DNA of 64,000 nt from Bacillota bacterium (GCA_023397675.1 JAEWTV010000139.1:1-64000); one strand, 5' to 3'; positions 26,707-36,974 are shown, counted from the first letter of the stretch. The notes: generated by a model not told the origin, from the letters alone. Translations and numbers: made by a program.

Positions 26707-28872
26707 ATGAGAGAAAGACTTAAAGACAGATATACAATAATCGCATTGATAATAATTTTCCTGAGTTCAATAATAGTCTACCAACTGACAAACCTTCAAA
26801 TAGTAAAAGGTCAGTATTATGACGAACAATCACAGCGTAAACTTCTTAATAAAAGAAAAATTATAGCTCCAAGGGGAAAGATAACCGATAGGTATGGCAT
26901 TCCTATTGCTGTTAACAGAATGGGCTATAATGTGCAGGTCGTTAGCAGAGAATCAGATTCTGCAAAGTTTAACGATATGCTTTTTGATTTGATTAAGTTG
27001 CTGGAGAAAAATAACAGTACCTATGTAAAATCCCTTAATCATTATCTTACATTTAACCCCATTGCATATGGTGATTATATCAAAGACTCCCAAAAAGATA
27101 TAAAAGCTTTTATTAAAAGGATTGTACTGGCAGACAAGGATACTGATAAGATTAAAACTGCACAGGATGCCTTTGAGTATCTTAGAAAGGAATTCAAAAT
27201 AGCCGATAAGTATTCAGATGAAGATACCTATAAACTAATGACTCTTCGATTTGAAATGCTGGATAAGGGCTACAGCTCACTTAATCCGGTTACTATAGCT
27301 ACCGATGTAAACAGTAAGGTGATTGCTGAACTTGAGGAAAGAAATTCGGACTACCCTGGTATTGCTACCGATACCCAGCCAATGAGGAAGTATATAGATT
27401 CCGAACCGGTTGCACATGTTCTTGGTTATATTGGTGGCATTTGGCCTGAAGAACTTAAGACACTCAAAGGTGATGGCTATGACATGAGTGCTTTGATAGG
27501 AAAAGATGGTATAGAAAAGGAAGCTGAGAAATATCTTAGGGGTGTAGATGGTGAGAAGTTGGTTGAAATGGATGTTGGCGGCAGGCAGATTAATGAAATT
27601 AGTGGAGAAGGAAAGCCTGCAGTTCCAGGTAACGATGTAGAACTAACAATAGACATGAAGCTACAGAAGATTGCTACTGAATCATTGAAAAGGAGAATTG
27701 ATTTTATAAAGAACAAGGAGAAAGATGACTTCTTCGATACTAATATTCCCTTAAACTTTGGTGATGCTTTTGCAGGTTCGGTTATTGCATTGGATGTAAC
27801 AAATGGTGAAGTGCTTGCAGCGGTGTCATATCCTACCTATGATCCATCCCGCTTTCTGGAACCCTCTGATAATTTAAGTGCACAAAAAGACATAAATTCA
27901 TGGCTCAATGATAAAGTTTTGCGTCCAATGTTTAATAGAACCATAAGCGGAACCTATGCCCCTGGTTCAACTTATAAACCATTGGTAGCAGTGTCGGCTT
28001 TGGAAGAAGGAATAATAACACCGGAGAATAACAAAAGACTGGATACCGGACGTATTGATCTTGATAAGCAGCCGTTCTTTTGTCTTGAAGGTGGACATGG
28101 AGTTTTAGATTTAAAAAAAGCTCTTGCCACTTCATGTAATATATACTTTATGACGATTGCAACAGATTCTGCCATGGGTATAGATAAAATAGATAAATGG
28201 GCAAAGATGTTCGGACTAGGTGAAAATACGGGTATTGATCTTCCAAATGAAAGCAGTGGGCAGGTTTCAAACAGGCAATTCAAGGAGGCTTTAGAAAAAA
28301 AGTTATCCGGCAGATCTTATCCATGGGGTAGTGCACATACCGCTCAATCAGCAATAGGCCAGTTATATAACACTTTCACCCCTATAGAAATTGTTAATTA
28401 TATAAGTACAATTGCAAATGGGGGCAAACGTTTTAAGCCTCATATTATAAGAAGAGTTACGAAATATGACGGATCAATTGTAACTGAAACAAAACCTGAA
28501 TCTGTATCGGTTCCAGTTAAGAAATCAACGATAGATGCTGTAAAGGAAGGAATGATTATGGCTGCCAATTCCGAGGATGGTACAGCAGTTGATGTATTTA
28601 GAGATTTTCCTCCTCAATTCAAGGTTGCAGGAAAGACAGGTACCGCTGAAACCACCGGTAACCAAACCCATTCAAACAATGGTGTCTTTGTATGCTATGC
28701 ACCTGCTGATAATCCTAAAATTGCTGTTGCAGTAGTCATTGAAAGAGGTGTACAGGGACGATTCGCAGCACCTGTTGCTAAGGACATCATGATGGAATAC
28801 TTCAGACTTAACAAGGTAAATAACAATGTAAGTGATGTTATAACGCCGGATGAATTTAAGTTTTTACCTTAA
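26707..28872 (+). CDS. mrdA: Class B penicillin-binding protein 2 (transpeptidase)
   Basis: A 721-residue peptidoglycan DD-transpeptidase anchored by one N-terminal helix (about 11-31). The pedestal domain starts with IIAPRGKITDRYG. The catalytic domain has the active-site STYK (421-424), SCN (476-478) and KTG (643-645). The order and the RG.I.DR motif fit the PBP2/SpoVD class; the absence of PASTA domains argues against SpoVD/PBP2X. AGGAG precedes the ATG. It is monocistronic, with its own promoter and a shared bidirectional terminator. No RodA gene is adjacent, so assignment to elongation rather than sporulation is inferred. Confidence 0.92.
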   Translation: MRERLKDRYTIIALIIIFLSSIIVYQLTNLQIVKGQYYDEQSQRKLLNKRKIIAPRGKITDRYGIPIAVNRMGYNVQVVSRESDSAKFNDMLFDLIKLLEKNNSTYVKSLNHYLTFNPIAYGDYIKDSQKDIKAFIKRIVLADKDTDKIKTAQDAFEYLRKEFKIADKYSDEDTYKLMTLRFEMLDKGYSSLNPVTIATDVNSKVIAELEERNSDYPGIATDTQPMRKYIDSEPVAHVLGYIGGIWPEELKTLKGDGYDMSALIGKDGIEKEAEKYLRGVDGEKLVEMDVGGRQINEISGEGKPAVPGNDVELTIDMKLQKIATESLKRRIDFIKNKEKDDFFDTNIPLNFGDAFAGSVIALDVTNGEVLAAVSYPTYDPSRFLEPSDNLSAQKDINSWLNDKVLRPMFNRTISGTYAPGSTYKPLVAVSALEEGIITPENNKRLDTGRIDLDKQPFFCLEGGHGVLDLKKALATSCNIYFMTIATDSAMGIDKIDKWAKMFGLGENTGIDLPNESSGQVSNRQFKEALEKKLSGRSYPWGSAHTAQSAIGQLYNTFTPIEIVNYISTIANGGKRFKPHIIRRVTKYDGSIVTETKPESVSVPVKKSTIDAVKEGMIMAANSEDGTAVDVFRDFPPQFKVAGKTGTAETTGNQTHSNNGVFVCYAPADNPKIAVAVVIERGVQGRFAAPVAKDIMMEYFRLNKVNNNVSDVITPDEFKFLP

Positions 28873-28919
28873 GTATTTTTTATCAATAATTATGTAAAAG
28901 TAAATAATGTATAGAATCA

Positions 28920-28953
28920 AAAACCCTTAAGATTATTTTATCTTAAGGGTTTT
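28920..28953. terminator. Bidirectional terminator between PBP2 and PBP1 genes
   Basis: AAAACCCTTAAGAT (28920-28933) pairs with its reverse complement at 28940-28953 around a 6-base loop. T-rich sequence on both flanks lets it serve both convergent genes. Confidence 0.85.
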
Positions 28954-28962
28954 AATATCTTC

Positions 28963-31464
28963 TTAGTTTATCTGGTTCTGACCAGCCGGTAAATCAGGAT
29001 TTGTGTTCTGTCCATTGTTCGTTTTAGTATCCTGGTTTTTGTTATCGGTTGTATTTGTGTTTTCATTTTGAGTTGTCGGCGGTTGTGTTGGGGGACTTAC
29101 GTTATCGTATTCCCCAACAGGAAGCTCATATGGCCAATCTTTTACAGGCGGGTCATTTGGGAACATCGGCTTGTATTCCTTCTTCCTCTGAACGAATACC
29201 TGCTCTATTATAGCATCAAGCGGGGTGTTCGGCCCTGCAAGGAGATACCTGCCATCGGCTGTTTTGGCGTTTTTGCTTACCTTTGCTTGTACGTGAACAT
29301 CACATGTTTCTTTAGGCTCTGTACCTTTTATGAAAACTTCATTATATTTCAGGCTTCCTTTTGCCTTTGAGATTTCTCTTGGATCCTTTTCACATAAAGG
29401 ACCAGGCAGCTTGCCTGAATATACGCATATTGTTTTGGTAACAATGTCAGGTGACTGAGGGAACTCTATAGGTTCCAGGTTTTTATGTATTTTAGTCATT
29501 ACTGCATTCCAGATTTTTAATGACGGATTAATACCATTCCAACCTTTAAGATTATTAATACCCTCCAAATCGGTAGGAGTCTTATAGCCATACCACACGG
29601 CCCCAACGTAGTAGGGGGAGTAACCTAAAAACCACCTATCCTTGTCTTCGCTTGTTGTACCTGTTTTACCTGCCGTAGGAATTATCTGACCTTTCCCATT
29701 CTTAATAATACCATTTGGGTATGCGGTACCATAATTAACAACGCTCTGCATCATGCTAGTCATTATATAGGCAGTAGGTTGACTGTATACAATGTTGCTT
29801 TTCGGCTTCTTTTCAAGTAGTACGTTTCCCTTGCTGTCAACTACTTTTGTATATGTAGTAGGTTCAATATACACACCTTTATTATCAAACGGTACATAAG
29901 CAGCTGCCATCTGAAGAGGGCTAAGTCCATGGTCAAGTCCTCCAAGTGCGAATGATACGTTTCTCTGTTCTAAATTTATACCGGCTTTTTTCAGGTATGG
30001 ATAGCAGACATCAGGATTCATCAAATAAACCTGTGCCGCAACTGTATTGACGGAATTTGCAATCGCATCGCGTATAGTAGTCAAACCCCTAAAATCTCTT
30101 GTAAAGTTCTGAGGATAAAGGCTTCCTTTGTTGGCTCCGTTAAGATGTAAAGGTATATCATCTACAACCGTTCCAGCGGTAATAATTTTTTGATCTATGG
30201 CTGGGCCATAATCTGCAAGTGGTTTGAAAGAAGAACCTACAGGTCTGAATGCTTGTGTAGCCATATTCATCGAGTTTCCGGTTTTCTTCCCGTTTCCGCC
30301 ATACATTGCTCTTACCTGGCCTGTTTTTGGATCAATAAGTACCATGCCCGACTGAGGAAGGTCTTTTACACTCGGAAGTGCGGGGAAGAAAGATGGATCG
30401 TTATATACTTCATCCATAGCCTTCTGAACATTACTGTCCATGGTTGTATAGATTTTTAGACCATTATTATATATAGTTTTAAGAGCTATTTGCTCTGAGA
30501 TTCCCTTAGCCATTAAATCACGTTTGACATCAAGTACTACCTGATCAACAAAATATGATTGCGCGCTTGAATTACTCAATTCCTTGGCGTCGCCCTGGTT
30601 GAACTTAAGCTGTTCATTTAGGGCCTGCTGGTACTGCTCCTGCGTTATCATTTTTTGTCCTGTTTGTGGATCTATCAGTTCACTCATTTTCTTCAAAATA
30701 ATTTCCTGACGTTTCTTGTTGGGTTCAGGACCGTATTTGCTTAAAGGATCATAATAACCGGGAAGGTTGGTAATACCTGCTATGCTTGCACATTCTGCAA
30801 GATCCAGATCTTTTAAATTTTTATTAAAATATGTTTTTGCAGCCGCTTGTACTCCACTGCAGCCATGACCAGTATTGATTACATTGAGATATAATTCTAG
30901 AATCTGCCACTTTTCAAGACGCTTTTCCAGCTGAATAGCGCTCCATTGCTCCTGAATTTTTCTTTTAAGAGTAACCTGTGTTTGACTTGTAAGGTTTCTT
31001 ACAAGCTGCATAGTGATAGTACTTCCTCCTTGCAGTTTGCTTCCGGTAAACACACTTATCATTGAACTGATAGCTCTTTTAACATCAACTCCGGAGTGTT
31101 CCCAAAATCTTTCATCTTCTATTGCTACAAAGGCATTAACAAGGTTTTTTGGTATTTCATCATAATATGCCCAGACTCTATTTTCACCCTGGTGAAGCTG
31201 TGTAAGTTCCTTATTGTCCCTATCATAAACTATTGAATTCATTTTTGTTATTTGAAGTTGTTCATCAGTTATAACCGGAGTGGTTTTAATATACCCATAA
31301 ATGGCTCCTCCAACTATACCTACCACAGCACATATTAACGCTACAAAGAAAATGGTTAATAGTTTCAGTACTGTAAATATAAATTTCGCCTGAGGGGAAC
31401 GCTGCTTTTTCTGCTTTTTTTTCTTCTCCTTCTTTTCCCCGGAGACCTTTGGTTTAGAATCCAT
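28963..31464 (-). CDS. Class A penicillin-binding protein (glycosyltransferase/transpeptidase)
   Basis: An 833-residue bifunctional peptidoglycan synthase. A Lys-rich cytoplasmic tail (KKEKKKKQKKQ), a membrane helix (about 30-58), a GT51 glycosyltransferase domain (about 75-255; EDERFWEHSG holds the catalytic Glu, GGSTITMQL also present) and a transpeptidase domain with SSFK, SVN and KTG follow in order. The last 45 residues are Pro, Thr, Asn and Gln rich (TTQNENTNTTDNK), a disordered extracellular tail common in Firmicute PBP1. The start at 31464 follows GGAGG; an in-frame ATG at 31521 was rejected for lack of one. It faces the PBP2 gene tail-to-tail. Confidence 0.94.
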   Translation of the reverse strand: MDSKPKVSGEKKEKKKKQKKQRSPQAKFIFTVLKLLTIFFVALICAVVGIVGGAIYGYIKTTPVITDEQLQITKMNSIVYDRDNKELTQLHQGENRVWAYYDEIPKNLVNAFVAIEDERFWEHSGVDVKRAISSMISVFTGSKLQGGSTITMQLVRNLTSQTQVTLKRKIQEQWSAIQLEKRLEKWQILELYLNVINTGHGCSGVQAAAKTYFNKNLKDLDLAECASIAGITNLPGYYDPLSKYGPEPNKKRQEIILKKMSELIDPQTGQKMITQEQYQQALNEQLKFNQGDAKELSNSSAQSYFVDQVVLDVKRDLMAKGISEQIALKTIYNNGLKIYTTMDSNVQKAMDEVYNDPSFFPALPSVKDLPQSGMVLIDPKTGQVRAMYGGNGKKTGNSMNMATQAFRPVGSSFKPLADYGPAIDQKIITAGTVVDDIPLHLNGANKGSLYPQNFTRDFRGLTTIRDAIANSVNTVAAQVYLMNPDVCYPYLKKAGINLEQRNVSFALGGLDHGLSPLQMAAAYVPFDNKGVYIEPTTYTKVVDSKGNVLLEKKPKSNIVYSQPTAYIMTSMMQSVVNYGTAYPNGIIKNGKGQIIPTAGKTGTTSEDKDRWFLGYSPYYVGAVWYGYKTPTDLEGINNLKGWNGINPSLKIWNAVMTKIHKNLEPIEFPQSPDIVTKTICVYSGKLPGPLCEKDPREISKAKGSLKYNEVFIKGTEPKETCDVHVQAKVSKNAKTADGRYLLAGPNTPLDAIIEQVFVQRKKEYKPMFPNDPPVKDWPYELPVGEYDNVSPPTQPPTTQNENTNTTDNKNQDTKTNNGQNTNPDLPAGQNQIN

Positions 31465-31654
31465 GTTTTCCTCCACTTTGCATAATTGATTAATAGTACT
31501 ATTATAACATAAATATTTCATTATGCTTATTTTTTAGTACTAAAGCTCAGGGTTGTAAATACTGGGCTTTACTTTTACCCATTGAAAAACCTTTTCTAAT
31601 ATTATACACTATTTTTTAAGCAGAGTAAGTTTTACTTCTCAGGAGGGGTTTTTT

Positions 31655-32110
31655 TTGGAAATAAAAGTTGGTGAGGTCATTAAAGCAAAAAGACTTGAAA
31701 AGGGATACGGGCTTGTTGAGTTTGCTAAAATTGCAGGTGTTTCTGCCGGATATCTTTCTCAGCTTGAAAATGGACGTAAAACAAATCCCAACCTTGAAGT
31801 ACTTACGAAAATAAGTAAAGAGCTTGGAATAGACATAGATATGCTTCTGGGTCTTCAAAGTTCAAATGAGAATCTGAATCTAAAAATCCCATCGTTATTA
31901 AAGCTTGTTCTGGCTAAAGACCGTAATGCAAAAGTACTTGAAGATAAGGAAGTACTTAAGAAAATTTGTTCAATAGTTGAAAGTATGCTTGATACAAAGT
32001 ACCTAATTGAAGACAGCCAGTTATATAGCCTTTTTCTTGAGGATATTTATATCCAACTTGAAACCACACTTAAAAGGTATATGGCAATTCAGGTTTTAAA
32101 CAATATATAA
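31655..32110 (+). CDS. XRE-family transcriptional regulator
   Basis: A 151-residue protein with an N-terminal Cro/C1 helix-turn-helix (about 6-62; AGVSAGYLSQLENGRKTNP is the recognition region) and a helical C-terminal domain without known relatives. It starts at TTG, preceded by a strong AGGAGGGG site. It lies upstream of yunB, but a sigma-E-like promoter separates them. Target genes are unknown; short XRE proteins of this form include SinR-like and stress regulators. Confidence 0.82.
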   Translation: MEIKVGEVIKAKRLEKGYGLVEFAKIAGVSAGYLSQLENGRKTNPNLEVLTKISKELGIDIDMLLGLQSSNENLNLKIPSLLKLVLAKDRNAKVLEDKEVLKKICSIVESMLDTKYLIEDSQLYSLFLEDIYIQLETTLKRYMAIQVLNNI

Positions 32111-32134
32111 CCAATAAATCTATTCTATACCGAC

Positions 32135-32160
32135 ATAAGAATAAAACTTTATCATACAAT
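32135..32160 (+). promoter_or_regulatory. Sigma-E-type sporulation promoter for yunB
   Basis: ATA (32135-32137), 15 bp, then CATACAAT (32153-32160). The -10 box is a full match to the mother-cell sigma-E consensus. Transcription would start near 32168, which excludes translation from the in-frame ATG at 32159 and supports the start at 32195. YunB is sigma-E dependent in Bacillus subtilis. Confidence 0.6.
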
Positions 32161-32194
32161 GTTACAGGCAATAAAAAATGAATGGTGGTTAATA

Positions 32195-32881
32195 ATGCCG
32201 AGAAAAAAGTTTTTGTTCCGCCGACTCTGGTATATCGGTAAAGGTAACAAAAAAAGGCTTCATTTTTATGTGGGCATTTCTATTGCAATTATTATTTTTA
32301 CACTTCTTCTATATATAATTGAAAGCTTTTCATTGCCGAATATTGCACAAGCATCTAAATACCAAACTGAAAAACTTTTATCTGATAGAATAAACTCCGA
32401 AGTACTGAAACACCTGAGTGAAAATGAACACTATGAAGATTATGTGACTATTAGCAAGGATAATGATAATAGAATAGAAGCTGTAAAAACAGATGTTGCA
32501 AAACTTAACGAGCTTGTTTTTGAAGTAAATAATGCTGTCCGGCAAAACCTTACGGCACTGAAGAATTTATACGTTTCAATACCTTTCAGTGTATTATATA
32601 AAAAGAGTGAAATTAATCAACCCGGCCAGGGAATAAGTGTGCAGGTTTTAACTTCCGACAGGGTTCAGACCGAGTTTGTATCGGAGCTTACTCCACTTGA
32701 AAATTCCAGGGCGAGCCACAAAATATATTTAAAGATAGTAGCTTGGGTTGATACAAAATTCTCATTTCTAATGAAAAAATCATTTGCTGTTACAACTATT
32801 ATACCTGTTACAGAAATGATATTTGAAAAGGATTTATCACCTGCATTCTTTGAAAGTATGAATATTCCCGTTCTTGAATAG
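32195..32881 (+). CDS. yunB: Sporulation protein YunB
   Basis: A 228-residue protein with a basic N-terminus, one membrane helix (about 28-48) and an outer domain matching YunB, including the ASKYQTEKLLSDRIN and NNAVRQNLTALKNLY segments. YunB is made in the mother cell during sporulation and affects spore formation in Bacillus; its molecular task is not known. The start at 32195 was chosen because it follows GGTGG and lies downstream of the sigma-E-like promoter. The gene is closed by a bidirectional terminator shared with the bactofilin gene. Confidence 0.88.
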   Translation: MPRKKFLFRRLWYIGKGNKKRLHFYVGISIAIIIFTLLLYIIESFSLPNIAQASKYQTEKLLSDRINSEVLKHLSENEHYEDYVTISKDNDNRIEAVKTDVAKLNELVFEVNNAVRQNLTALKNLYVSIPFSVLYKKSEINQPGQGISVQVLTSDRVQTEFVSELTPLENSRASHKIYLKIVAWVDTKFSFLMKKSFAVTTIIPVTEMIFEKDLSPAFFESMNIPVLE

Positions 32882-32896
32882 CTTACATATAAAATA

Positions 32897-32921
32897 AAAA
32901 CCGGTTTCATCAACCGGTTTT
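32897..32921. terminator. Bidirectional terminator between yunB and bactofilin genes
   Basis: AAAACCGGTT (32897-32906) pairs with AACCGGTTTT (32912-32921) around a 5-base loop, flanked by A- and T-rich sequence on both sides. Confidence 0.82.
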
Positions 32922-32927
32922 CACTAT

Positions 32928-33386
32928 TTATTCATCGTCTGTTTTTTCCTTTTCATCTAATTGACTGATAGCAGAGCTTTTCTTATATTCTCTCGGTTTC
33001 TTTACTGATGGTTTTTCTGCAGCAGCAATTTCTGCTTCAGCTTCAATCATCTGGCATTTGCCTTGGAAGATTCCGCCTTCATCGGCAACAAAGCTGTGAA
33101 CATTTATATCGCCAACAAGCCTTGCCGTTGATAGAATTCTTAGTACTCCCTTTGAAACAACATTTCCTTCTACGTTCCCAGATATGTGAACGTTGTTGCC
33201 AAATACATTTCCCTTGATTAATGCATCCGGTCCAACATAAACGTCTCCTGTTATCTTAAGGTCACCCTTGACTTTGCCGTCTACCCGGACAGTACCTTCT
33301 GACTCTATATTTCCGTCAAATGTTGTGTTTGCTCCTACCAGTGTGTCAAAACTTCCTGAACTTCCGTTAGTATCCTTCTTAAACAT
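32928..33386 (-). CDS. Bactofilin-family polymer-forming protein
   Basis: A 152-residue cytoskeletal protein. Residues about 15-115 form the bactofilin core, a right-handed beta-helix visible as short repeats with regularly spaced Gly, Val and Asp (G.I.S.G.V.VDG.V.GDL). The tails are Ser-rich (N) and charged (C), as usual. Bactofilins polymerise without nucleotide and position envelope enzymes. The start at 33386 lies 6 bases after AGGAGG; a TTG six bases earlier is less likely. It follows an M23 peptidase gene by 17 bp, a pairing common for bactofilins, suggesting that it localises that enzyme. Confidence 0.9.
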   Translation of the reverse strand: MFKKDTNGSSGSFDTLVGANTTFDGNIESEGTVRVDGKVKGDLKITGDVYVGPDALIKGNVFGNNVHISGNVEGNVVSKGVLRILSTARLVGDINVHSFVADEGGIFQGKCQMIEAEAEIAAAEKPSVKKPREYKKSSAISQLDEKEKTDDE

Positions 33387-33403
33387 AACCAACCTCCTAA
33401 TAA

Positions 33404-34324
33404 TTAATTGCTATCAAGATAACTAAGCGGATTAACTGAAGTACCATTGAATCTGACCTCGAAATGAAGGTGTGCACCTGTACTTCTTCCGCTGCTTCCG
33501 ACCCTGGCAATGACTTGTCCCTTTTTCACGGATTGTCCATCTTTTACCAATATTTTTGATGTGTGTCCGTACATGGTTGAGAAGCCATGCCCATGGTCAA
33601 TAATAACGGTATTTCCGTAAACACTTGTCCTTTGTGCAAGAGTTACTTTTCCGCTTCCTGCTGCTGAAATATCCCGCCCATAAGGCGCTGCAATGTCCAA
33701 CCCTGTGTGGAAACGGCTGCTGTTGTTAAAAGGATCCTTACGGCCGCCGAATGTAGAACTTATAGTTCCCCAGGTAGGCCATTGAGTTGGGAGAGAAGCC
33801 AGATATACATCAAGCTTTGACTTTGCCTCATCACTCCCTGAGTTTTCAATCCCTCTGGAAACACTTAACTCCTTAAGACTGTCCAATGTTACTTTAAGGT
33901 TCTGAACATCTTTTACAAAGGAGGATAGCCCAGAAGCACCGCCGGACCTTGATGAAGTACCCTTTGATATGTAATTTTGAGCGATGTCATTATACATATC
34001 ATTGAATTTTTTTATTTGATTATTGTAGTTTTCTTCGGTATCTTTTAATTTCTTTAATTCATTTGAATTTTCCTGAAGCAGGTTTTTTTGCTCCACACTT
34101 AAATTAAGTAATGATTCGTTGCTTTTTTTCAGTTCACTGTTTTCCGTTATTGTTGAGTAAATAAATATACCTGTGGTGATAAGTACAACAAGTATTATGA
34201 CGAAAGCAGCGATAAGCTTGGAATACAATGCTGAAAACTTCCTCACCTTTACTTTGTCCAATGAGTGCGGAATAATTGCAATTGACAGATATTTTTTTTG
34301 TTTTTTTATCTTGCCTTTTTCCAT
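33404..34324 (-). CDS. Membrane-anchored M23 (lysostaphin-like) endopeptidase
   Basis: A 306-residue envelope enzyme: cytoplasmic basic region (1-34), membrane helix (about 35-57), coiled coil (about 60-120), linker, then a C-terminal M23 domain (about 185-300). Zinc ligands are complete: His206 and Asp210 (HTGLD) and His287 in HLH (285-287), with catalytic His254 or His285. It should cleave peptide cross-links in peptidoglycan, or regulate another hydrolase. The start at 34324 has a GGCGG-like site; an upstream in-frame ATG at 34360 has none. It is the first gene of a two-gene operon with bactofilin. Confidence 0.92.
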   Translation of the reverse strand: MEKGKIKKQKKYLSIAIIPHSLDKVKVRKFSALYSKLIAAFVIILVVLITTGIFIYSTITENSELKKSNESLLNLSVEQKNLLQENSNELKKLKDTEENYNNQIKKFNDMYNDIAQNYISKGTSSRSGGASGLSSFVKDVQNLKVTLDSLKELSVSRGIENSGSDEAKSKLDVYLASLPTQWPTWGTISSTFGGRKDPFNNSSRFHTGLDIAAPYGRDISAAGSGKVTLAQRTSVYGNTVIIDHGHGFSTMYGHTSKILVKDGQSVKKGQVIARVGSSGRSTGAHLHFEVRFNGTSVNPLSYLDSN

Positions 34325-34544
34325 GAATAACCGCCTTTTATACAGGATAAATAAAAACATCCAAATGTATAAATTCTACATAATTTAAAAAATTCCTTTT
34401 TTCCTATAAATAAGATTATTTCCTATGTATTAAATTATCATAATAAAATAAACGCTAAATATGCAGAAACAAGGAGGATTTTATTATTTTTTATAGAATT
34501 ATTTAAGATGGATTACTATTCTTCAAACCACGTGAGGTTTTGCG

Positions 34545-36890
34545 ATGATTAAGTTAAGAAGCAAACTCTTTATTGCTTTCGGTTCTATAGCGGCTGTAAT
34601 ACTGATTGTAGCATGTGCTACATCTTTTTTAGGTTATAGGTACATAATTTCAATGGTTAATGATATAAATTACAGCAAGGACCGGGTCTATTCGGTGCAG
34701 CAGATTAAAGACCTCATGTATCAGGAAAGACAGATACTGTCTGATAGCGTAATACAGATGGATTCTTCAAAAACGGGCGATTTTGAAAACTTAAACAGCA
34801 AAATTAAGGATGGTATAAAAGCTTTAACCGCTACCAGTTCAGGTAAACTTGATTCCAAGGATGAAAAGGAACTTGAAGTACTTAACGGTTTAAATGATGA
34901 TTGCCTCAAAGTATATAAAACGGTTGAGGCAGGTATAAAGGCTGCAGGTAAGAATGGGTTGGCGGGCCAGATTAAAAATTCTGGAGATAATTATAAAAAG
35001 ACACTTGATGAAGCTCAAAAACTAAAAGACTCCGTCTCTTCAAGAGTTGACATTATGATTGGCAGCAACATTAAGGATGTAACGGCGTTGAAAGGACTGG
35101 TTTCATCAGATAATACTGAATGCAGCTCCCTGGTCAACATATTGAGTAATTTGAAAAATGCAATATACAATACATCCTCAGATTTGGCTAAAGGCTCTGA
35201 ACCGGCAGATATAGCTAAGGAATTGAATTCGCTTTCCCAACAGCTTGATAAAATTACAGGCAGTGCTTCCATTATAGCTTCTGATTCGGCCCAACTGTCA
35301 CAACTGCTTTTGAAGCTTAATACTGAACAGATTAAGAAGAATATCTACGATTTATCAAATATAAACAGGCTGATTTACTGGACTCAACGGTTATATTACA
35401 TGCAAGCGGAGGCTGTGGCTGTTGTTAATGATAACAAAACATCTACAGATGAGGCAGCAGCAAAAATTGATGAGTACACAACAAGCCTTTCCAAATCACT
35501 AGGTCTCCAGGATAAAAAATTGTTGGATGCAGTAAAGGCGCTAAATGATGATACTTTAAAAGGTATTGAACCGCTGTTTACTCAAATTGGAAAGCTTAAG
35601 AACAGTAATGTTGCAAGTGATTTTAAAAACAACACGGAAGTATTTACAAAGTTTGCCGACAGTTCTGACAAGCTTGAAAGCTCGTTCAAACAATACCTTG
35701 CAGACGATATAAATACTTCGGAAAACATAAAAACAGGTATTAAGGTTGCAGTATTTGTAATTGTTTTAATATGTATTATTGCAGGAATGCTTATTGCTCT
35801 TATGTTATCAAGGCATATACTGAAGCCTATCAAGAACATAACAGCACTTCTTGGAAGGGCTGAAAAGGGCGATTTGACAGTACGTTCCTCTCTGCAGCGC
35901 GGTGATGAAATTGGGGAGTTGGGCGAAAAGGTAAACAATGTTCTTGATGGCCAGAAAAGAATTGTCGGGCAGGCAATTGCAGCTACTAAAGACATTTCAC
36001 AGCTTAAACAGAAGCTTTCAAAAATATCTACAAATAGCAGGGACAGTGTAGGGAAGATATACGAAGAATTAAGTATTGCCATGGAAGATATGAAATGCAG
36101 GGCGAATATTACTCCTGGAAACCTTGAAGAAGTTAACCGTTTTGCTTCTGAAGTTAAGGAAGTGTCAAAAACTACCGGGATGGTTATGGATACCGGAATG
36201 AAAGCAATAGAGGTAGCTTATACTGGAGAAAAGGCTGCTCTGGAAGCAGAAGAAGTTATCAAAAACGTTAATGAAACAGTTAAACATATTGCAGATACTA
36301 TAACTCAGCTTGATGAGTCTTCAGGAAAGATTGGTGAAATTACAAATACTATTACAGGAATAGCTTCGAGGACTAACCTCCTTGCATTAAATGCAGCGAT
36401 TGAGGCAGCCAGGGCCGGACAGCAGGGAAAAGGCTTTACAGTACTTGCCGACGAGATAAGGAAGCTTTCTGAAGGAAGCAACAGGGCTGCAGGTGAGATT
36501 AAGGGCCAGATAAATGACATACAGGATAAGATTCAGCTGGCGGTAGATAACATTAATATTGGTGTAAGCGGTGTTGAAGATAGTGTCACAAAGGTTAATG
36601 AAATAAAAACCAGGATTTATGAAATAATAGATTCATTAAGGCTTGTGACAGATACTGTTAAATCTTCAGCAATAACAGCCTGTGATCAGGAAAACAAGGC
36701 TGATGAACTGGTTAGGCTTATGGATAGTGTTTCAAAGGTTTCCCTGGAATCGGTTGCTTCAGGCGAAGGTATTAACAAGAACATGAACCTTCATAGTGAT
36801 GTAATGAAAGAGCTTGATAATATATCTGGTGAGCTTGACACGGCATCTGAAAAGCTTAACAATATACTGACCGCCTATAAAATTGATTAA
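34545..36890 (+). CDS. Methyl-accepting chemotaxis protein
   Basis: A 781-residue membrane chemoreceptor. Helix 1 (about 7-28), a long, mostly helical extracellular region (about 30-395), helix 2 (about 400-422), HAMP (about 423-476) and the cytoplasmic signalling coiled coil (about 510-781). The conserved tip reads [16 protein letters not shown] near 605-625. The extracellular part is about twice the length of a simple four-helix sensor and may be a double helical bundle; no Cache motif is seen. There is no C-terminal CheR-binding pentapeptide. GAGG precedes the ATG. A terminator follows. No chemotaxis operon is nearby, so it is an orphan receptor. Confidence 0.92.
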   Translation: MIKLRSKLFIAFGSIAAVILIVACATSFLGYRYIISMVNDINYSKDRVYSVQQIKDLMYQERQILSDSVIQMDSSKTGDFENLNSKIKDGIKALTATSSGKLDSKDEKELEVLNGLNDDCLKVYKTVEAGIKAAGKNGLAGQIKNSGDNYKKTLDEAQKLKDSVSSRVDIMIGSNIKDVTALKGLVSSDNTECSSLVNILSNLKNAIYNTSSDLAKGSEPADIAKELNSLSQQLDKITGSASIIASDSAQLSQLLLKLNTEQIKKNIYDLSNINRLIYWTQRLYYMQAEAVAVVNDNKTSTDEAAAKIDEYTTSLSKSLGLQDKKLLDAVKALNDDTLKGIEPLFTQIGKLKNSNVASDFKNNTEVFTKFADSSDKLESSFKQYLADDINTSENIKTGIKVAVFVIVLICIIAGMLIALMLSRHILKPIKNITALLGRAEKGDLTVRSSLQRGDEIGELGEKVNNVLDGQKRIVGQAIAATKDISQLKQKLSKISTNSRDSVGKIYEELSIAMEDMKCRANITPGNLEEVNRFASEVKEVSKTTGMVMDTGMKAIEVAYTGEKAALEAEEVIKNVNETVKHIADTITQLDESSGKIGEITNTITGIASRTNLLALNAAIEAARAGQQGKGFTVLADEIRKLSEGSNRAAGEIKGQINDIQDKIQLAVDNINIGVSGVEDSVTKVNEIKTRIYEIIDSLRLVTDTVKSSAITACDQENKADELVRLMDSVSKVSLESVASGEGINKNMNLHSDVMKELDNISGELDTASEKLNNILTAYKID

Positions 36891-36913
36891 AGTAACTTAA
36901 ATATGAATTTGGG

Positions 36914-36948
36914 ATGGGTGATGGTGTGTTAAGCCATAGCCCATTTTT
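36914..36948 (+). terminator. Rho-independent terminator after the chemoreceptor gene
   Basis: A 12-position stem (36914-36925 with 36933-36944) with one mismatch and G-U pairs and a 7-base loop is followed by TTTTT. It lies just before the rlmD ribosome site. Confidence 0.7.
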
Positions 36949-36974
36949 ATTTTCAGTATCAAAGGAGAATTCAA

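Noticed and set aside
35582..36082. Minus-strand frame of 166 codons
   Set aside because: Antisense to the chemoreceptor gene, whose coding motifs are unambiguous.
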